64,000 nucleotides of DNA from a bacterium (GCA_018822665.1 JAHJJX010000027.1:457487-521486); one strand, 5' to 3'. Counted from the first letter of the stretch, positions 17,066-27,405 are shown. Numbers and translations: made by a program. Notes: generated by a model from the letters alone, not told the origin.

Positions 17066-19570
17066 GTGGATTTAGTATTACAAATAGAAAATATTATAGA
17101 AAAAAATGGTTCGGACTTTGAACTCTCAAAACTCTTTAAAGCTTACATTAATGAATACAAAACATCTTTGCCGGAGCTTTTTCAAAGCACGCAGGGGAAA
17201 GATTTTTTAGTAAAACATACAAAAAAACTTGATTTTATCCTCTCTTTGATGTACAAAACAATTCTTCGACGCGTTTTTGGAAACTACATACCTATGAGAA
17301 GCTCCATCCCCATAGCCGTTGTTGCGCTTGGGAGTTACGCAAGAGAGCAATTGTGCGTCCATAGCGACATCGACCTGCTTCTAGTTTATGAAAAAGTTGA
17401 AGGCTACAACACTTCGCTCATCATAGAAAAACTGCTTTATCTTGCTTGGGACGCGGGACTGAAACTCGGTCACAGAGTGCATGAAACGGGAGATTTGTTT
17501 CAAGCTAGTACGCAAGACATCACCATACGAACATCCTTGCTAGAGTCAAGGCTTATTACGGGTTCCCCTTTTACTTGGCATGCAACACAAAAGGAATTAA
17601 ATAAAATCCGTCTGTTTGAGCAAAAAGAGTTTATACTCGCCAAAGTGGAAGAGGCCGTAAAACGGAGAAAAAAATATCCTGTTTCCATGCAGCCAAACAT
17701 TAAAGAGAGTGTCGGAGGTCTTAGAGACAGCCAACTTCTTTTTTGGCTTGCCCTCACTATTTACGGGGTAGGAAATCTAAGAGAATTAAGTCAGATTCTC
17801 TTTTCAGATGAAGAGTATAAAAATTACCGTATAGCCTTAGAACTTCTGTTTCGTGTAAGAAGTGCGCTTCATCTCATTGCAGGAAAACAAGAGGACAGGC
17901 TTTTACTGGAGTACATGCCGCAAGTAGCGCAAATGCTCGGCTTTAAAGATGCGGCTAAAATGGCTCCCAAAGTTTTAGAAGCGCAATGGAGAATCAACAA
18001 TTTTAGTCAAATTTTTGTTAAAAAAATGGTGCGCCCTTACTTGGTAGACCTGCGTAATGTAAGCAAGTTTAGAAAAAATCGTCTCAGAAAGGGTATTTAT
18101 GAGCTTGAAGGAAGACTTTATGCATCTTATAATCTAAAAGTTACCCCTATCAACCCTCTGCTTGAGCTCTTGGTGTCGCTTCAAGATAAAAACTATAATT
18201 TTGATGCAGGATTCCTGCTTTTGTTTACAAATGCAAAAATTCTCCAGCCAAAACAAAGCAAAACATATACTCTTATCAAAGAGCTCTTTGCCAAAAAAAA
18301 TATGTACTGCTTTTTGAAACTTTTTTATGATGCGGGAATACTCCATCTCCTGTTTTCCAATTTTAGAAAGGTTCTGCATCTTCCGCAGTTTGACGGTTAT
18401 CACACGTTTGCAGTGGATTTGCACTCTATCAAATGTGTTGAAGCGCTTGAAAATATAAAAGACCCTTTTATACAAAAACTCCACGACGAACTCTCCTACG
18501 ATGAAAAACTTCTTTTAAAAATAACCGTACTTTTTCATGATACGGGCAAAGGTCGCAAACAGGACCACAGTGAAATCGGTTCAAAAATCATCATCCCTTT
18601 TGCAAAACATATCAAACTCAAAGAGGAGCTTATTTACCGTGCTTCAACGCTCATCAAACACCATGTTTTAATGAGCAGCGTAGCCTTTAAAGAAAATATT
18701 CATAATGAAAAAACTCTCTATAAGTTTATGTCAAATATTCAAGATTCTAAAAATCTCAAACTCTTATATATCCTCACCTATGCAGATATGAACGGAGTTG
18801 CGGGAGATACGTACAACTCCTTTAACTCCAAACTGCTTTATGATTTATACACGGGGGCGCTGGAAGTTTCCCAAAACAGCAACCGCATAACAGACGCTAC
18901 AAAAAGAATAAATATAGAAAAAAAAGTTCAAAATCTCGAAGAGTTTAAAATATTGCCAAAATTGCTGCAAACAAAAATTTTACGCATTGAATCCAATCTC
19001 TTTTTCTTTAAACATCTGCCTCAAGAGATTATAACCATAGCAAAAAAAGCAAACGACACAAAAGAATACAGCTACAATGTAAAAAGCACTACCTATTTGA
19101 GCATAGAAATTTTTAGAAGAATTCCGCTCAATGTCGGCTATCTGTTAGCCTCACTCAGCCGCCTTGATGTACGCTCCATGGAAATTCTTACGCTTTTTGA
19201 CGGTGTCAAATATTTTAGAATAGATTTTACGGAGTTTGTCGAAGGAAACGAGCTCATCCTGATAGAAGAAATTGTAGAGAATGCTTTTGATATGACTCGG
19301 CATGTGGAACTAAAAAATATTGTTATCAAAAAAAATGAGATAAGCATAGACTGTGAACATTCGCTCACCCACGCCGAGCTGATGATAAACACCACAAACC
19401 AAAAAGGGCTTCTGGCTTACATTATGAATTGTTTTGAAGAGTTGCGCATTAACATTGTCACAGCAAAAATTCACAGTACGAAATACAAAGTAAGAGACAG
19501 CTTTTTAATGGAAAAACAAAACGAGATATGCAATAATACGGACAAAATTTATAAACTACTCACAAACTAA
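17066..19570 (+). CDS. glnD: [Protein-PII] uridylyltransferase / uridylyl-removing enzyme
   Basis: 834 residues. The nucleotidyltransferase core GSYAREQLCVHSDIDLLLVY is near residues 89-108, with the metal-binding DxD. A PII-uridylyltransferase helical domain follows, then an HD domain with LLKITVLFHDTGKGRKQDHSEIG near 482-504. ACT-like segments fill the C-terminal 120 residues (QKGLLAYIMNCFEELRIN). GlnD senses glutamine and modifies PII proteins, linking nitrogen status to glutamine synthetase and, in diazotrophs, to nif control. Start GTG 17066 follows AGGATTCTCA. It begins 84 nt from the divergent mqnE and precedes glmS by 18 nt. Confidence 0.93.
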   Translation: MDLVLQIENIIEKNGSDFELSKLFKAYINEYKTSLPELFQSTQGKDFLVKHTKKLDFILSLMYKTILRRVFGNYIPMRSSIPIAVVALGSYAREQLCVHSDIDLLLVYEKVEGYNTSLIIEKLLYLAWDAGLKLGHRVHETGDLFQASTQDITIRTSLLESRLITGSPFTWHATQKELNKIRLFEQKEFILAKVEEAVKRRKKYPVSMQPNIKESVGGLRDSQLLFWLALTIYGVGNLRELSQILFSDEEYKNYRIALELLFRVRSALHLIAGKQEDRLLLEYMPQVAQMLGFKDAAKMAPKVLEAQWRINNFSQIFVKKMVRPYLVDLRNVSKFRKNRLRKGIYELEGRLYASYNLKVTPINPLLELLVSLQDKNYNFDAGFLLLFTNAKILQPKQSKTYTLIKELFAKKNMYCFLKLFYDAGILHLLFSNFRKVLHLPQFDGYHTFAVDLHSIKCVEALENIKDPFIQKLHDELSYDEKLLLKITVLFHDTGKGRKQDHSEIGSKIIIPFAKHIKLKEELIYRASTLIKHHVLMSSVAFKENIHNEKTLYKFMSNIQDSKNLKLLYILTYADMNGVAGDTYNSFNSKLLYDLYTGALEVSQNSNRITDATKRINIEKKVQNLEEFKILPKLLQTKILRIESNLFFFKHLPQEIITIAKKANDTKEYSYNVKSTTYLSIEIFRRIPLNVGYLLASLSRLDVRSMEILTLFDGVKYFRIDFTEFVEGNELILIEEIVENAFDMTRHVELKNIVIKKNEISIDCEHSLTHAELMINTTNQKGLLAYIMNCFEELRINIVTAKIHSTKYKVRDSFLMEKQNEICNNTDKIYKLLTN
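19299..19308 (+). repeat. Copy of the dispersed motif in glnD
   Basis: GGCATGTGGA, encoding TRHVEL on the plus-strand gene. It shows that copies occur on coding as well as template strands. Confidence 0.85.
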
Positions 19571-19588
19571 AACTTTAAAAGGCAGCAT

Positions 19589-21403
19589 ATGTGCGGAATC
19601 GTTGGATATTTAGGTAAAAAAAACACAAAAGAAATTTTATTGGAAGGGCTTAAAGAGCTGGAGTACAGAGGGTACGACTCAGCTGGAATCGCCATACTTC
19701 AGGAAAACGGTTTTAACAGCTTTAAAGCAGTAGGAAAGCTTGTGAATCTTGAAGAAAAAACAAAAGATTTTATAACAGACACGTTTGCGGCGGGCATCGG
19801 ACATACACGCTGGGCAACACACGGAAAGCCGACAGAGCTAAACGCGCATCCTCACTTAGGACAAAGCTCTTATGTTGTCCATAACGGAATCATAGAAAAC
19901 TATGCCAAGCTGAAAAAAGAGTTAATGCGCGAGGGTGTTGTATTTTTAAGCCAAACAGATACGGAAGTAATTGTTCATCAGTTTGAGAAAAACCTGAAAT
20001 CATCTTCGGATGCTTTTGAAGCATTTGCCAAAACCGTAAAAGAGCTAGAGGGAGCATTCGCTATTTTGCTAGTCACCAAAGATGAAAAAAATACTATCTT
20101 TTTTGCAAAACAAGGCTCCCCTATGCTTGTGGGGATAAATAGTGAAAATGAAAAATATTTTGCATCTTCAGATACTCCTCTTATCGGGCATTGCACGGAA
20201 GTAAACTACTTTGAAGACGGTGAGTACGGTTATGTAACTTCGGATGAAATAGTGATTGTTGACAAAATAGGAAATAATAGACAGCCTGTTTTTTCCAAAC
20301 TTTCACAAAATAAACTCTCTGCCCAAAAAGACGGATACAGATTTTTTATGGAAAAAGAGATTTATGAGCAAAGCACGGTAATCGCAGATACGCTTATGGG
20401 AAGATTAGGCAGCGAAGAGGTGCTTTTTGACGAACTGGATGCTGAACTTTTTCATGGAATCAACGAGATAAAACTTTGTGCATGCGGAACTTCTTATCAT
20501 TCCGCACTCAGTGCGACCTACCTTTTTGAGCGATACTCAAAAATCAAAACTTCAGTAGAGATAGCGAGTGAGTTCAGATACAGAAACCCTATTATGTCAA
20601 AAGATACACTTTTCATTGTTATCTCACAAAGCGGTGAGACTGCCGACACTTTGGAAACGCTCAAAATGGCAAAAGAGGCAGGACTTAAAACTCTCGTTAT
20701 CTGCAACGTTGACAACTCCTCCATGGTTCGCTTGGCAGATGCAAGTATCTTAACAAGAGCCGGTATAGAAAAAGGAGTGGCATCGACAAAAGCTTTTGCA
20801 ACACAGATTGCAGTTTTTTGGATGCTGAGCCTTTATGTGGCTAAACTTAGAAACTCTTTGGATGCAAATGAAATAGCCAAACAAATAACCCTTTTAAGAG
20901 AAGTTCCTGCATCGCTTAAGGTGACAGATAGCATGCACGAAAAAATTAAAAGACTCTCAAAAAGATACTTGCACGGGCATGGCTTTTTCTTTATCGGGCG
21001 TGATATATTTTTTCCGCTTGCGTTAGAAGGTGCTTTGAAGTTAAAAGAGATTTCATATCTTCATGCCGAGGGGTATCCATCGGGGGAGATGAAACATGGA
21101 CCTATCGCTTTGGCAGACCCTGAACTTTTCACCATAGCCCTGCTTCCTCAGCACATGCTCTATGAAAAATCAAAAAGCAATGTTGAAGAGTTGAGCGCAA
21201 GAGATTCTACCATCTGCGCCATCAGTCCCATAGAATTTGATAAGGCAGATGATTTTATACAAATATCTACATACAGCGATTATATGTTGGAATTTTTTGA
21301 AATGATGATTGTCCTTCAGCTTCTTTCACTTGAAATTTCAGTCAGACTCGGGAATGATGTGGATATGCCGAGAAATCTTGCAAAGAGCGTTACGGTAGAA
21401 TAA
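19589..21403 (+). CDS. glmS: Glutamine-fructose-6-phosphate aminotransferase (isomerizing)
   Basis: 604 residues. The start MCGIVGYLG exposes the N-terminal Cys nucleophile of the glutaminase domain. GHTRWATHGKPTELNAHPH and the VVHNGIIENY block follow. Two SIS domains fill the rest: CGTSYHSALSATY near 295, SQSGETADTLETLK near 345, and a second at GHGFFFIGRD near 466. GKxxVTVE-type C-terminus NLAKSVTVE. It makes glucosamine-6-phosphate for peptidoglycan and LPS. It is probably cotranscribed with glnD. No glmS ribozyme-like leader fits in the 18-nt gap. Confidence 0.97.
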   Translation: MCGIVGYLGKKNTKEILLEGLKELEYRGYDSAGIAILQENGFNSFKAVGKLVNLEEKTKDFITDTFAAGIGHTRWATHGKPTELNAHPHLGQSSYVVHNGIIENYAKLKKELMREGVVFLSQTDTEVIVHQFEKNLKSSSDAFEAFAKTVKELEGAFAILLVTKDEKNTIFFAKQGSPMLVGINSENEKYFASSDTPLIGHCTEVNYFEDGEYGYVTSDEIVIVDKIGNNRQPVFSKLSQNKLSAQKDGYRFFMEKEIYEQSTVIADTLMGRLGSEEVLFDELDAELFHGINEIKLCACGTSYHSALSATYLFERYSKIKTSVEIASEFRYRNPIMSKDTLFIVISQSGETADTLETLKMAKEAGLKTLVICNVDNSSMVRLADASILTRAGIEKGVASTKAFATQIAVFWMLSLYVAKLRNSLDANEIAKQITLLREVPASLKVTDSMHEKIKRLSKRYLHGHGFFFIGRDIFFPLALEGALKLKEISYLHAEGYPSGEMKHGPIALADPELFTIALLPQHMLYEKSKSNVEELSARDSTICAISPIEFDKADDFIQISTYSDYMLEFFEMMIVLQLLSLEISVRLGNDVDMPRNLAKSVTVE

Positions 21404-21489
21404 TTATAAAAAAAGTTTTATAACACTTTCACTTTAAATTTATTTTTTATTAGTTATTATTATAAATCATATTTTTAAAGAGAATTTTC

Positions 21490-23334
21490 ATGCAAACAAA
21501 ATCAAAACTCCTTCTTATCGTATCTTTTATGTTGCTTGGTTTGGCCGTGGCAACAATCATTAATGTTTCTCTTAACTTCAGAGAATACAGCATTAACAGC
21601 GCTATTGAAAAATCGAAAATGGCGGCAAACATTGTAAGAGACGGGTTAACTGCCCACATGGTAAATGGGGTTATGGATAAAAGACAATACTTTTTAGACC
21701 AGATATCTACAAACCGTTCCATTAAATCACTCTGGATTGTACGTTCAGAAAATGTTATACAGCAATACGGAGACGGTTTTCACAGCGAATCTGTCCGAGA
21801 CGCGATAGATTCGCAAGTTCTTAAAACAGGAAATGTGCTTCAGCAAATTACCGAAGAAACTGAGAATATTCTTTTAAGAATCACCATCCCTTATAAAGCG
21901 GATGTAACATCGGGAACTTCAAACTGTTTGAATTGTCATGACGTAAAGATGGGAGACACCCTTGGTGCCGTGAGTATGGAGTTTGACATCAGCGCGATGA
22001 GAAGCAGCGGATTTTTCACTATTTTAAAAATCCTTGGAATCAATCTTCTTTTTATAATTGTGGCACTCTTTCTTATAAATTATTATGTTACCCCTTACAT
22101 GAAACTTTTTACAAATTTGCAAACTGGAATAAAAAAAGCATACCGTGGCGATTTTACACATACATTTTCAACTACCGTAAAGGGAGACGGAAAAAGTATC
22201 GTTGATCAGATGAACACCCTCTTTAGAAAAATGCAAGAAACTTTCGGTGATATAAAATATAATCTCGCAACTTTCATTCCTCAAGGATGCACCTCTTCAT
22301 CGGACCCTCTGTATGAAGCAAAAACAATAATAAGCGAACTTTCCGATATCTATAAATTTAAAAAAACGATAGAGCTTGATTTAACAAAAAATGATGTTTA
22401 TTCAAGAATTATTGATGTTTTAAAATTTAAATACCAGCTGAGCCATTTTGCATTTTACGAAATAAATAATACAACAATGGAGAGAAAATTAATCTATATC
22501 AGCCATGGTGAAAGCATTTGTCATGAGTTTATCAATAAAGACTCTTCTCTTTGCAGGGCATACAGAACAAAAACAGATGTAATTTCCACTGAGTTTGTGA
22601 ATCTCTGTCAAACATGCAATGCAAAAGAATTAAAATACATATGCATCCCCTTTACAATCAACGATGATGCTTCTTTAGTTTTATCAATCACAACAAACAC
22701 TGAAGCCGAGTTAAATAAAATCAGTATGCAAGCTACAAGCATTAAAAATTATATAGAAGCTGCAAAACCCGTCATAGAAAGTAAATTGCTTATGGACAAG
22801 CTACGCGACACATCTCTAAGAGACGGGATGACCGGGCTTTACAATAGAAGATTTTTAGAAGAGTTTATAGACCAGGTAATGAGTCAGGCAAGCAGGTCAA
22901 AAGACACCTATTCCGTAATGATGCTGGATGTAGATTTCTTCAAAATGGTGAACGATACATACGGGCATGATGTTGGAGATAAAGTGATAGTAGCCTTAGC
23001 AGGTGTGATAAAAGAAAATATTCGCGAATCAGATTTGGCAATACGCTACGGCGGCGAAGAGTTTGTTTTAATGTTGCATAATGCGAATGATGAGGGAAGT
23101 TTAAAAGTAGCACAAAAAATCCATTCCGGTTTTGGCAATCTCATCTTTGATGTAGGAGTCGGCGAAACAATGCAAAAAACCATCAGTATTGGTATAGCTA
23201 AATTTCCTAGTGATGGAGACAGCATTTGGAAATGTATCAAGTATGCAGATACAGCTTTATACAGTGCTAAAAATACGGGAAGAAATAAGATAGTTGAATT
23301 TAAGGCAGAGATGTTTAGCGGCGAAGAGTTTTAA
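21490..23334 (+). CDS. Membrane diguanylate cyclase with periplasmic haem-c-type sensor
   Basis: 614 residues. A membrane segment (about 7-25) and a second (about 176-200) frame a periplasmic sensor domain. That domain contains C146-x-x-C149-H150, a classical c-type haem attachment motif, so haem-based redox or gas sensing is likely. A HAMP-like linker follows, then a GAF-like region with CQTCNAKELKYICIPF. The C-terminal GGDEF domain has G521-G522-E523-E524-F525 as the active site (GGEEF) plus YNRRFLEE and DVDFFKMVNDTYGHDVGD. It would make cyclic di-GMP. The gene stands alone, 86 nt after glmS, and ends 1 nt before a large palindrome. Confidence 0.92.
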   Translation: MQTKSKLLLIVSFMLLGLAVATIINVSLNFREYSINSAIEKSKMAANIVRDGLTAHMVNGVMDKRQYFLDQISTNRSIKSLWIVRSENVIQQYGDGFHSESVRDAIDSQVLKTGNVLQQITEETENILLRITIPYKADVTSGTSNCLNCHDVKMGDTLGAVSMEFDISAMRSSGFFTILKILGINLLFIIVALFLINYYVTPYMKLFTNLQTGIKKAYRGDFTHTFSTTVKGDGKSIVDQMNTLFRKMQETFGDIKYNLATFIPQGCTSSSDPLYEAKTIISELSDIYKFKKTIELDLTKNDVYSRIIDVLKFKYQLSHFAFYEINNTTMERKLIYISHGESICHEFINKDSSLCRAYRTKTDVISTEFVNLCQTCNAKELKYICIPFTINDDASLVLSITTNTEAELNKISMQATSIKNYIEAAKPVIESKLLMDKLRDTSLRDGMTGLYNRRFLEEFIDQVMSQASRSKDTYSVMMLDVDFFKMVNDTYGHDVGDKVIVALAGVIKENIRESDLAIRYGGEEFVLMLHNANDEGSLKVAQKIHSGFGNLIFDVGVGETMQKTISIGIAKFPSDGDSIWKCIKYADTALYSAKNTGRNKIVEFKAEMFSGEEF

Positions 23335-23335
23335 A

Positions 23336-23375
23336 GTTTCGTTCCACATGCCGCGCGCGGCATGTGGAACGAAAC
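23336..23375. terminator. 40-bp perfect palindrome made of two inverted dispersed motifs
   Basis: The 40 bases read identically on both strands. The arms are GTTTCGTTCCACATGCC and its complement around a GCGCGC centre. They contain the dispersed motif twice, as TCCACATGCC (23343-23352) and GGCATGTGGA (23359-23368). It begins 1 nt after the stop of the GGDEF gene and lies 26 nt before the stop of the convergent mrp gene. It could act as a bidirectional terminator, though no long T-run follows on the plus strand. Paired uptake sequences serve this way in Neisseria and Haemophilus. Confidence 0.85.
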
Positions 23376-23401
23376 GCAGATATTTTTATGCGGGTGTCAC
23401 C

Positions 23402-24565
23402 TTAGTGACAACCACATCCTGAATCACTTTTTTGAGGAGCTTGCTGTTTTGGAGCAGCAGCAGTTGAACAAGCGCTTACACCCGGAGCTGTTGTTGGCTG
23501 AACTGCCTGATTGTCAACTCCGCCGTTTGCGTTAATCTCTTCTATTGTCGCCCAGATAGACTCAGCGGCAGCCATATAGCGTTTTGCACTCTCAGAGTTT
23601 GGAGATACAAAAGTGATAGGTTTTCCTTCATCACCACCTGTTCTGATTGCAGGCTCGATAGGGATTTCGGCAATAATTTTAGTGTTAAATTCATTTGCCA
23701 TAGGAGTCGAGGTTCCTTTTCCGAAAATATCGTACTCCACCCCTGTATCGGGAGCAATAAATCCGCTCATATTTTCAATAATACCGGCTATTGGAATATG
23801 TAATTTTTTAAACATATCCAAAGAACGGCGAGAATCATCTAACGAAACACCTTGTGGAGTTGTCACGGTCAAACCGACCGTAACGGGAACACTTTGAGCC
23901 AAAGTAAGCTGTGCATCACCGGTTCCAGGAGGCATATCGATAACTAAAACATCAAGCTCAGACCATAAAATGTCTCTTAAGAACTGCTCAATCGCTTTCA
24001 TAATCATAGCCCCGCGCCAAATTAAAGACTGCCCCGGCTCCATCAAAGAACCCATAGACATAATCTCAATTCCGTACGCTTTAATCGGAAGAACTTTATT
24101 CCCGTTCACTTCTGGTTTAATATCTGATATTCCCATCATACGAGGAATATTCGGACCATAAATATCCGCATCCAAAAGACCCACTTTTTTTCCCTGAGCG
24201 GCAAGCGCGATAGCAATATTCACCGATGTCGTTGATTTACCGACTCCACCCTTGCCCGAACTTACCATTAAAAAATTTTTCACTTGCGGAGCAATATTTT
24301 TTCCGCGAGATGAACTCTCTTTTGGCATTTTAGGAGAGCGTACATTTGCGGACACGTTTGCGGCACCTACTGCTTTTAACTCTGCAACTGCATCATCACT
24401 TATCTGCTGAGCAACCTCCGGAGCACTTGAAGTTATCTCCACATTAAAACTTACATCATTTCCATTTATTACTATATTATTTACAAATCCGAAAGTAACG
24501 ATATCCTTGGTAAAACCCGGATAAAGAACTTTTGAAAGTGCCGATTTTACAATTTCTTCAGTCAT
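23402..24565 (-). CDS. mrp: Mrp/NBP35-type iron-sulfur cluster carrier ATPase
   Basis: 387 residues. A DUF59/MIP18-like N-terminal domain (1-90) is followed by the deviant Walker A SSGKGGVGKSTTSVN near residue 107, GLLDADIYGPNIPRMMG, and VIDMPPGTGDAQLT. The C-terminal tail is alanine- and glutamine-rich and ends in SDSGCGCH, which may help bind a cluster. An earlier cysteine in VSACSTAAA lies in the same tail. The protein carries and inserts Fe-S clusters. It is convergent with the diguanylate cyclase and lies 91 nt after thiC, whose product needs a [4Fe-4S] cluster. Confidence 0.94.
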   Translation of the reverse strand: MTEEIVKSALSKVLYPGFTKDIVTFGFVNNIVINGNDVSFNVEITSSAPEVAQQISDDAVAELKAVGAANVSANVRSPKMPKESSSRGKNIAPQVKNFLMVSSGKGGVGKSTTSVNIAIALAAQGKKVGLLDADIYGPNIPRMMGISDIKPEVNGNKVLPIKAYGIEIMSMGSLMEPGQSLIWRGAMIMKAIEQFLRDILWSELDVLVIDMPPGTGDAQLTLAQSVPVTVGLTVTTPQGVSLDDSRRSLDMFKKLHIPIAGIIENMSGFIAPDTGVEYDIFGKGTSTPMANEFNTKIIAEIPIEPAIRTGGDEGKPITFVSPNSESAKRYMAAAESIWATIEEINANGGVDNQAVQPTTAPGVSACSTAAAPKQQAPQKSDSGCGCH

Positions 24566-24656
24566 TATTAGCCTTTATAAATTTTTCATAACTTTATCAT
24601 AATTAAATAAGACAAAAATTGTCTCTTATCAATTTTACGTAATTTTAAAGTTAATT

Positions 24657-26045
24657 TCAGCCAGCTTTTCTGGCTTCTTCTGCAATTCTTGCCTCTTCTG
24701 CTATTTTTGCAATCCCTTCGGGATTACTCATAATTTCTTGTGTTATTTTATATGAACAAAATTTAGGTCCGCACATAGAACAAAATTCTGCCTCTTTAAA
24801 TACATCCTGAGGAAGTGTTTCATCGTGATATTCTCTCGCTCTTTCACTGTCAAGCGCTAACTCAAATTGTCTCTCCCAGTTAAAAGAGTAACGGGCATCA
24901 CTCATCTCATCATCTATATCTCGCGCACCCTTGCGACCTCTTGCGATATCAGCAGCATGTGCAGCAATTTTATAAGCAATAATTCCCTCACGTACATCTG
25001 CCGCATTTGGCAAGCCCAGATGCTCTTTTGGCGTAACATAACAAAGCATACTCGCTCCATGCCATCCGCCTACGGCAGCGCCGATCGCCGAAGATATATG
25101 GTCATATCCTGCGGCGATATCCGTAACTAAGGGACCAAGTATATAAAAAGGCGCTTCATGACAAAGCTCTCTCTGAATCTTCATATTGCGCTCAATTTGG
25201 TTTAGAGGAACATGCCCCGGACCTTCAATCATAACCTGAACATTTTTTTCCCACGCTCTGAGTGTAAGCTCTCCAAGAACCTTAAGCTCACCCAACTGCG
25301 CATCATCTGATGCATCGTGTAAACATCCTGGGCGAAGCGAATCTCCCAACGACAAGGAAACATCGTATTTGGCACAAATGTCTAAAATATCATCAAAGGC
25401 TGTATAAAAAGGATTTTCTCTGTGGTAGTGCATCATCCAAGCAGCCATTAACGAACCGCCGCGGCTCACGATACCCATCTTTCTTTTTGCAACTTTTGGC
25501 ATCGTTGAGAGTAAAAAACCGGCGTGAATAGTAAAGTAACTCACACCTTGAAGTGCTTGACGCTCAAGCACTTCAAGCATAACTTCTATGCTCAAGTCTT
25601 CTATTTTGTTTCCTACATCGTGAAGGATTTGATAGATTGGTACGGTGCCTATTGGAATTTTAGAGTTTGCAATAACTGCTTTTCTAATCTCATCCAAATC
25701 CCCGCCTGTCGATAAATCCATAGCAGTATCGGCTTTATAGTGTTGAGAAACTTGAACTTTTTCAATTTCACCCTGAACATCGGATGCGATTGCGGATGAG
25801 CCGATGTTTGCATTGATTTTACATTTAGAAGCGATACCGATTGCCATAGGCTCCAATGATAAATGATTAACATTCGCCGGGATAATTAATCTACCCCGAG
25901 CAATCTCACTACGAACAAGTTCAGGAGACAAATCTTCTATTTTTGCGACATATTCCATCTCTTGCGTGATAATGCCTTGCTTAGCGTAGTACATCTGTGT
26001 TCTAACAGGATGCTCTTTACGCTCTTCTACCCATGAAGTTCTCAT
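24657..26045 (-). CDS. thiC: Phosphomethylpyrimidine synthase
   Basis: 462 residues, shorter than the roughly 600-residue E. coli protein because the N-terminal domain is reduced, as in many bacteria. Motifs include [60 protein letters not shown] and the C-terminal CSMCGPKFC, which holds the radical-SAM [4Fe-4S] ligands. It converts aminoimidazole ribotide to the thiamin pyrimidine. AGGAG precedes the ATG. No TPP riboswitch (CUGAGA-type core) was found in the 238-bp region shared with the divergent ispDF. Confidence 0.97.
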   Translation of the reverse strand: MRTSWVEERKEHPVRTQMYYAKQGIITQEMEYVAKIEDLSPELVRSEIARGRLIIPANVNHLSLEPMAIGIASKCKINANIGSSAIASDVQGEIEKVQVSQHYKADTAMDLSTGGDLDEIRKAVIANSKIPIGTVPIYQILHDVGNKIEDLSIEVMLEVLERQALQGVSYFTIHAGFLLSTMPKVAKRKMGIVSRGGSLMAAWMMHYHRENPFYTAFDDILDICAKYDVSLSLGDSLRPGCLHDASDDAQLGELKVLGELTLRAWEKNVQVMIEGPGHVPLNQIERNMKIQRELCHEAPFYILGPLVTDIAAGYDHISSAIGAAVGGWHGASMLCYVTPKEHLGLPNAADVREGIIAYKIAAHAADIARGRKGARDIDDEMSDARYSFNWERQFELALDSERAREYHDETLPQDVFKEAEFCSMCGPKFCSYKITQEIMSNPEGIAKIAEEARIAEEARKAG

Positions 26046-26283
26046 AGTTTTTCTCCTAAAATTTCAGTATAAATTAAAACTCTTTTGTACTTATACACAT
26101 ATTTTTAAAATATATTAAGTGTTGGAAATATAATCAAAAAAAGTTAAAGTTTTATTAAGTCAAATAATTGAGTTATCATTTTAGCCAATTAAGTTGAAAT
26201 TATATAAACTATTTTATCCCTTCAAGATAAAAAAAAGCTTTGTCTATGTATAATTTCGTAACACTTTAGCGAGAGGGGTTTGT

Positions 26284-27405
26284 TTGTCAAATTTAACACT
26301 TGTTTTGCTTGCCGCCGGGAGTTCTACCCGTTTTGGCCTCCATGTTAAAAAACAGTGGCTCAGAATAGAGCACAAGCCTTTATGGCAGTTTGTAGCCGAC
26401 AGACTGGCACAAACGGAACTTTTTAACAAAATTATTGTTACATCTTCGAGTGATGATATAGAATTTATGAAAAATTATTCCTCTTACACTTTCGTAGAGG
26501 GGGGAAGCACCAGACAAGCATCTTTGAAAAATGCACTCCATGAAGTTTCCACCGAATATGTTTTAGTCAGCGATATCGCAAGAGCCTGCATCAGTGAAGA
26601 TTTTTTAAATAAAATCATCTCCAAACAAGGCAATAGCGACTGTATAGTTCCTTTTTTAAATGTGAACGATACCATCGTATATGAAAATACGACTATTGAC
26701 AGAGACAAAGTAAAAAGAATTCAAACACCTCAGCTCTCACGAACCTCTATTTTGAAACATGCTTTAAATTCGCACGAAGAGTTTACGGATGAAAGCAGTG
26801 CGATTGTCGCCTACGGAGGCACCAGAGAGTTTACTAGGGGCGAAGAAGACGCACATAAAATCACTTACATAAAAGATTTAAACAATCTGCCCTGCTTGGC
26901 CCCTCCCTCTTCCGATATACTCAGCGGAACAGGATTTGATGTTCATGCTTTTGATGACAAAGGGGAGATGTTTCTTGGGGGAGTTAAAATAAATTCCGAC
27001 TTTGGCTTTAAAGCGCACAGTGACGGGGATGTTGCGATTCATGCACTTATTGATGCCCTCCTTGGCGCTGCGGGGATGGGAGACATTGGGATGATGTTTC
27101 CGGACAATGACAATCAGTACAAAGGGATAGACTCAAAAACACTGCTTGAAAGAGTAGTGCTAAAGCTAAACAACTTTGGTTTTGTGATTATTAATATAGA
27201 CATAACCATCGCTGCACAAACACCAAGAATAGGAAATTACAAATTACAAATGAGAAAAAAGCTTGCTAAAATTTTAGGCTGTGAAAGTTCAAGAGTAAAC
27301 ATAAAAGCAACAACCACGGAAAGACTTGGTTTTATCGGCCGAAGCGAGGGAGTTGGAGTGATTGCAAATGCAAATTTAAAATATTTTGATTGGACAAAAA
27401 TTTGA
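26284..27405 (+). CDS. ispDF: Bifunctional IspD-IspF of the MEP isoprenoid pathway
   Basis: 373 residues from TTG 26284, with AGAGGGG upstream. The IspD half (1-210) begins LVLLAAGSSTRFG and ends with the RIQTPQLSRTSIL region. It makes CDP-methylerythritol. The IspF half (from about 218) has GTGFDVHAFD, HSDGDVAIHALIDALLGAAGMGDIG and KATTTERLGFIGRSEGVG. It makes methylerythritol cyclodiphosphate. The two are often fused in Campylobacterota. The middle enzyme IspE is not here. The gene overlaps the next frame at TTGA, so it is translationally coupled to the HP1021-like regulator. Confidence 0.95.
   Translation: MSNLTLVLLAAGSSTRFGLHVKKQWLRIEHKPLWQFVADRLAQTELFNKIIVTSSSDDIEFMKNYSSYTFVEGGSTRQASLKNALHEVSTEYVLVSDIARACISEDFLNKIISKQGNSDCIVPFLNVNDTIVYENTTIDRDKVKRIQTPQLSRTSILKHALNSHEEFTDESSAIVAYGGTREFTRGEEDAHKITYIKDLNNLPCLAPPSSDILSGTGFDVHAFDDKGEMFLGGVKINSDFGFKAHSDGDVAIHALIDALLGAAGMGDIGMMFPDNDNQYKGIDSKTLLERVVLKLNNFGFVIINIDITIAAQTPRIGNYKLQMRKKLAKILGCESSRVNIKATTTERLGFIGRSEGVGVIANANLKYFDWTKI

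Noticed and set aside
19571..19588. glmS ribozyme
   Set aside because: The glnD-glmS gap is 18 nt, too short for the ribozyme.
21404..21423. Terminator hairpin after glmS (TTATAAAA/TTTTATAA)
   Set aside because: The stem is entirely A-T and only 8 bp, too weak to call in sequence this AT-rich.
26046..26283. TPP riboswitch upstream of thiC
   Set aside because: Neither strand shows the CUGAGA and ACCUGA-type core elements. The region is AT-rich and looks like a plain divergent promoter region.
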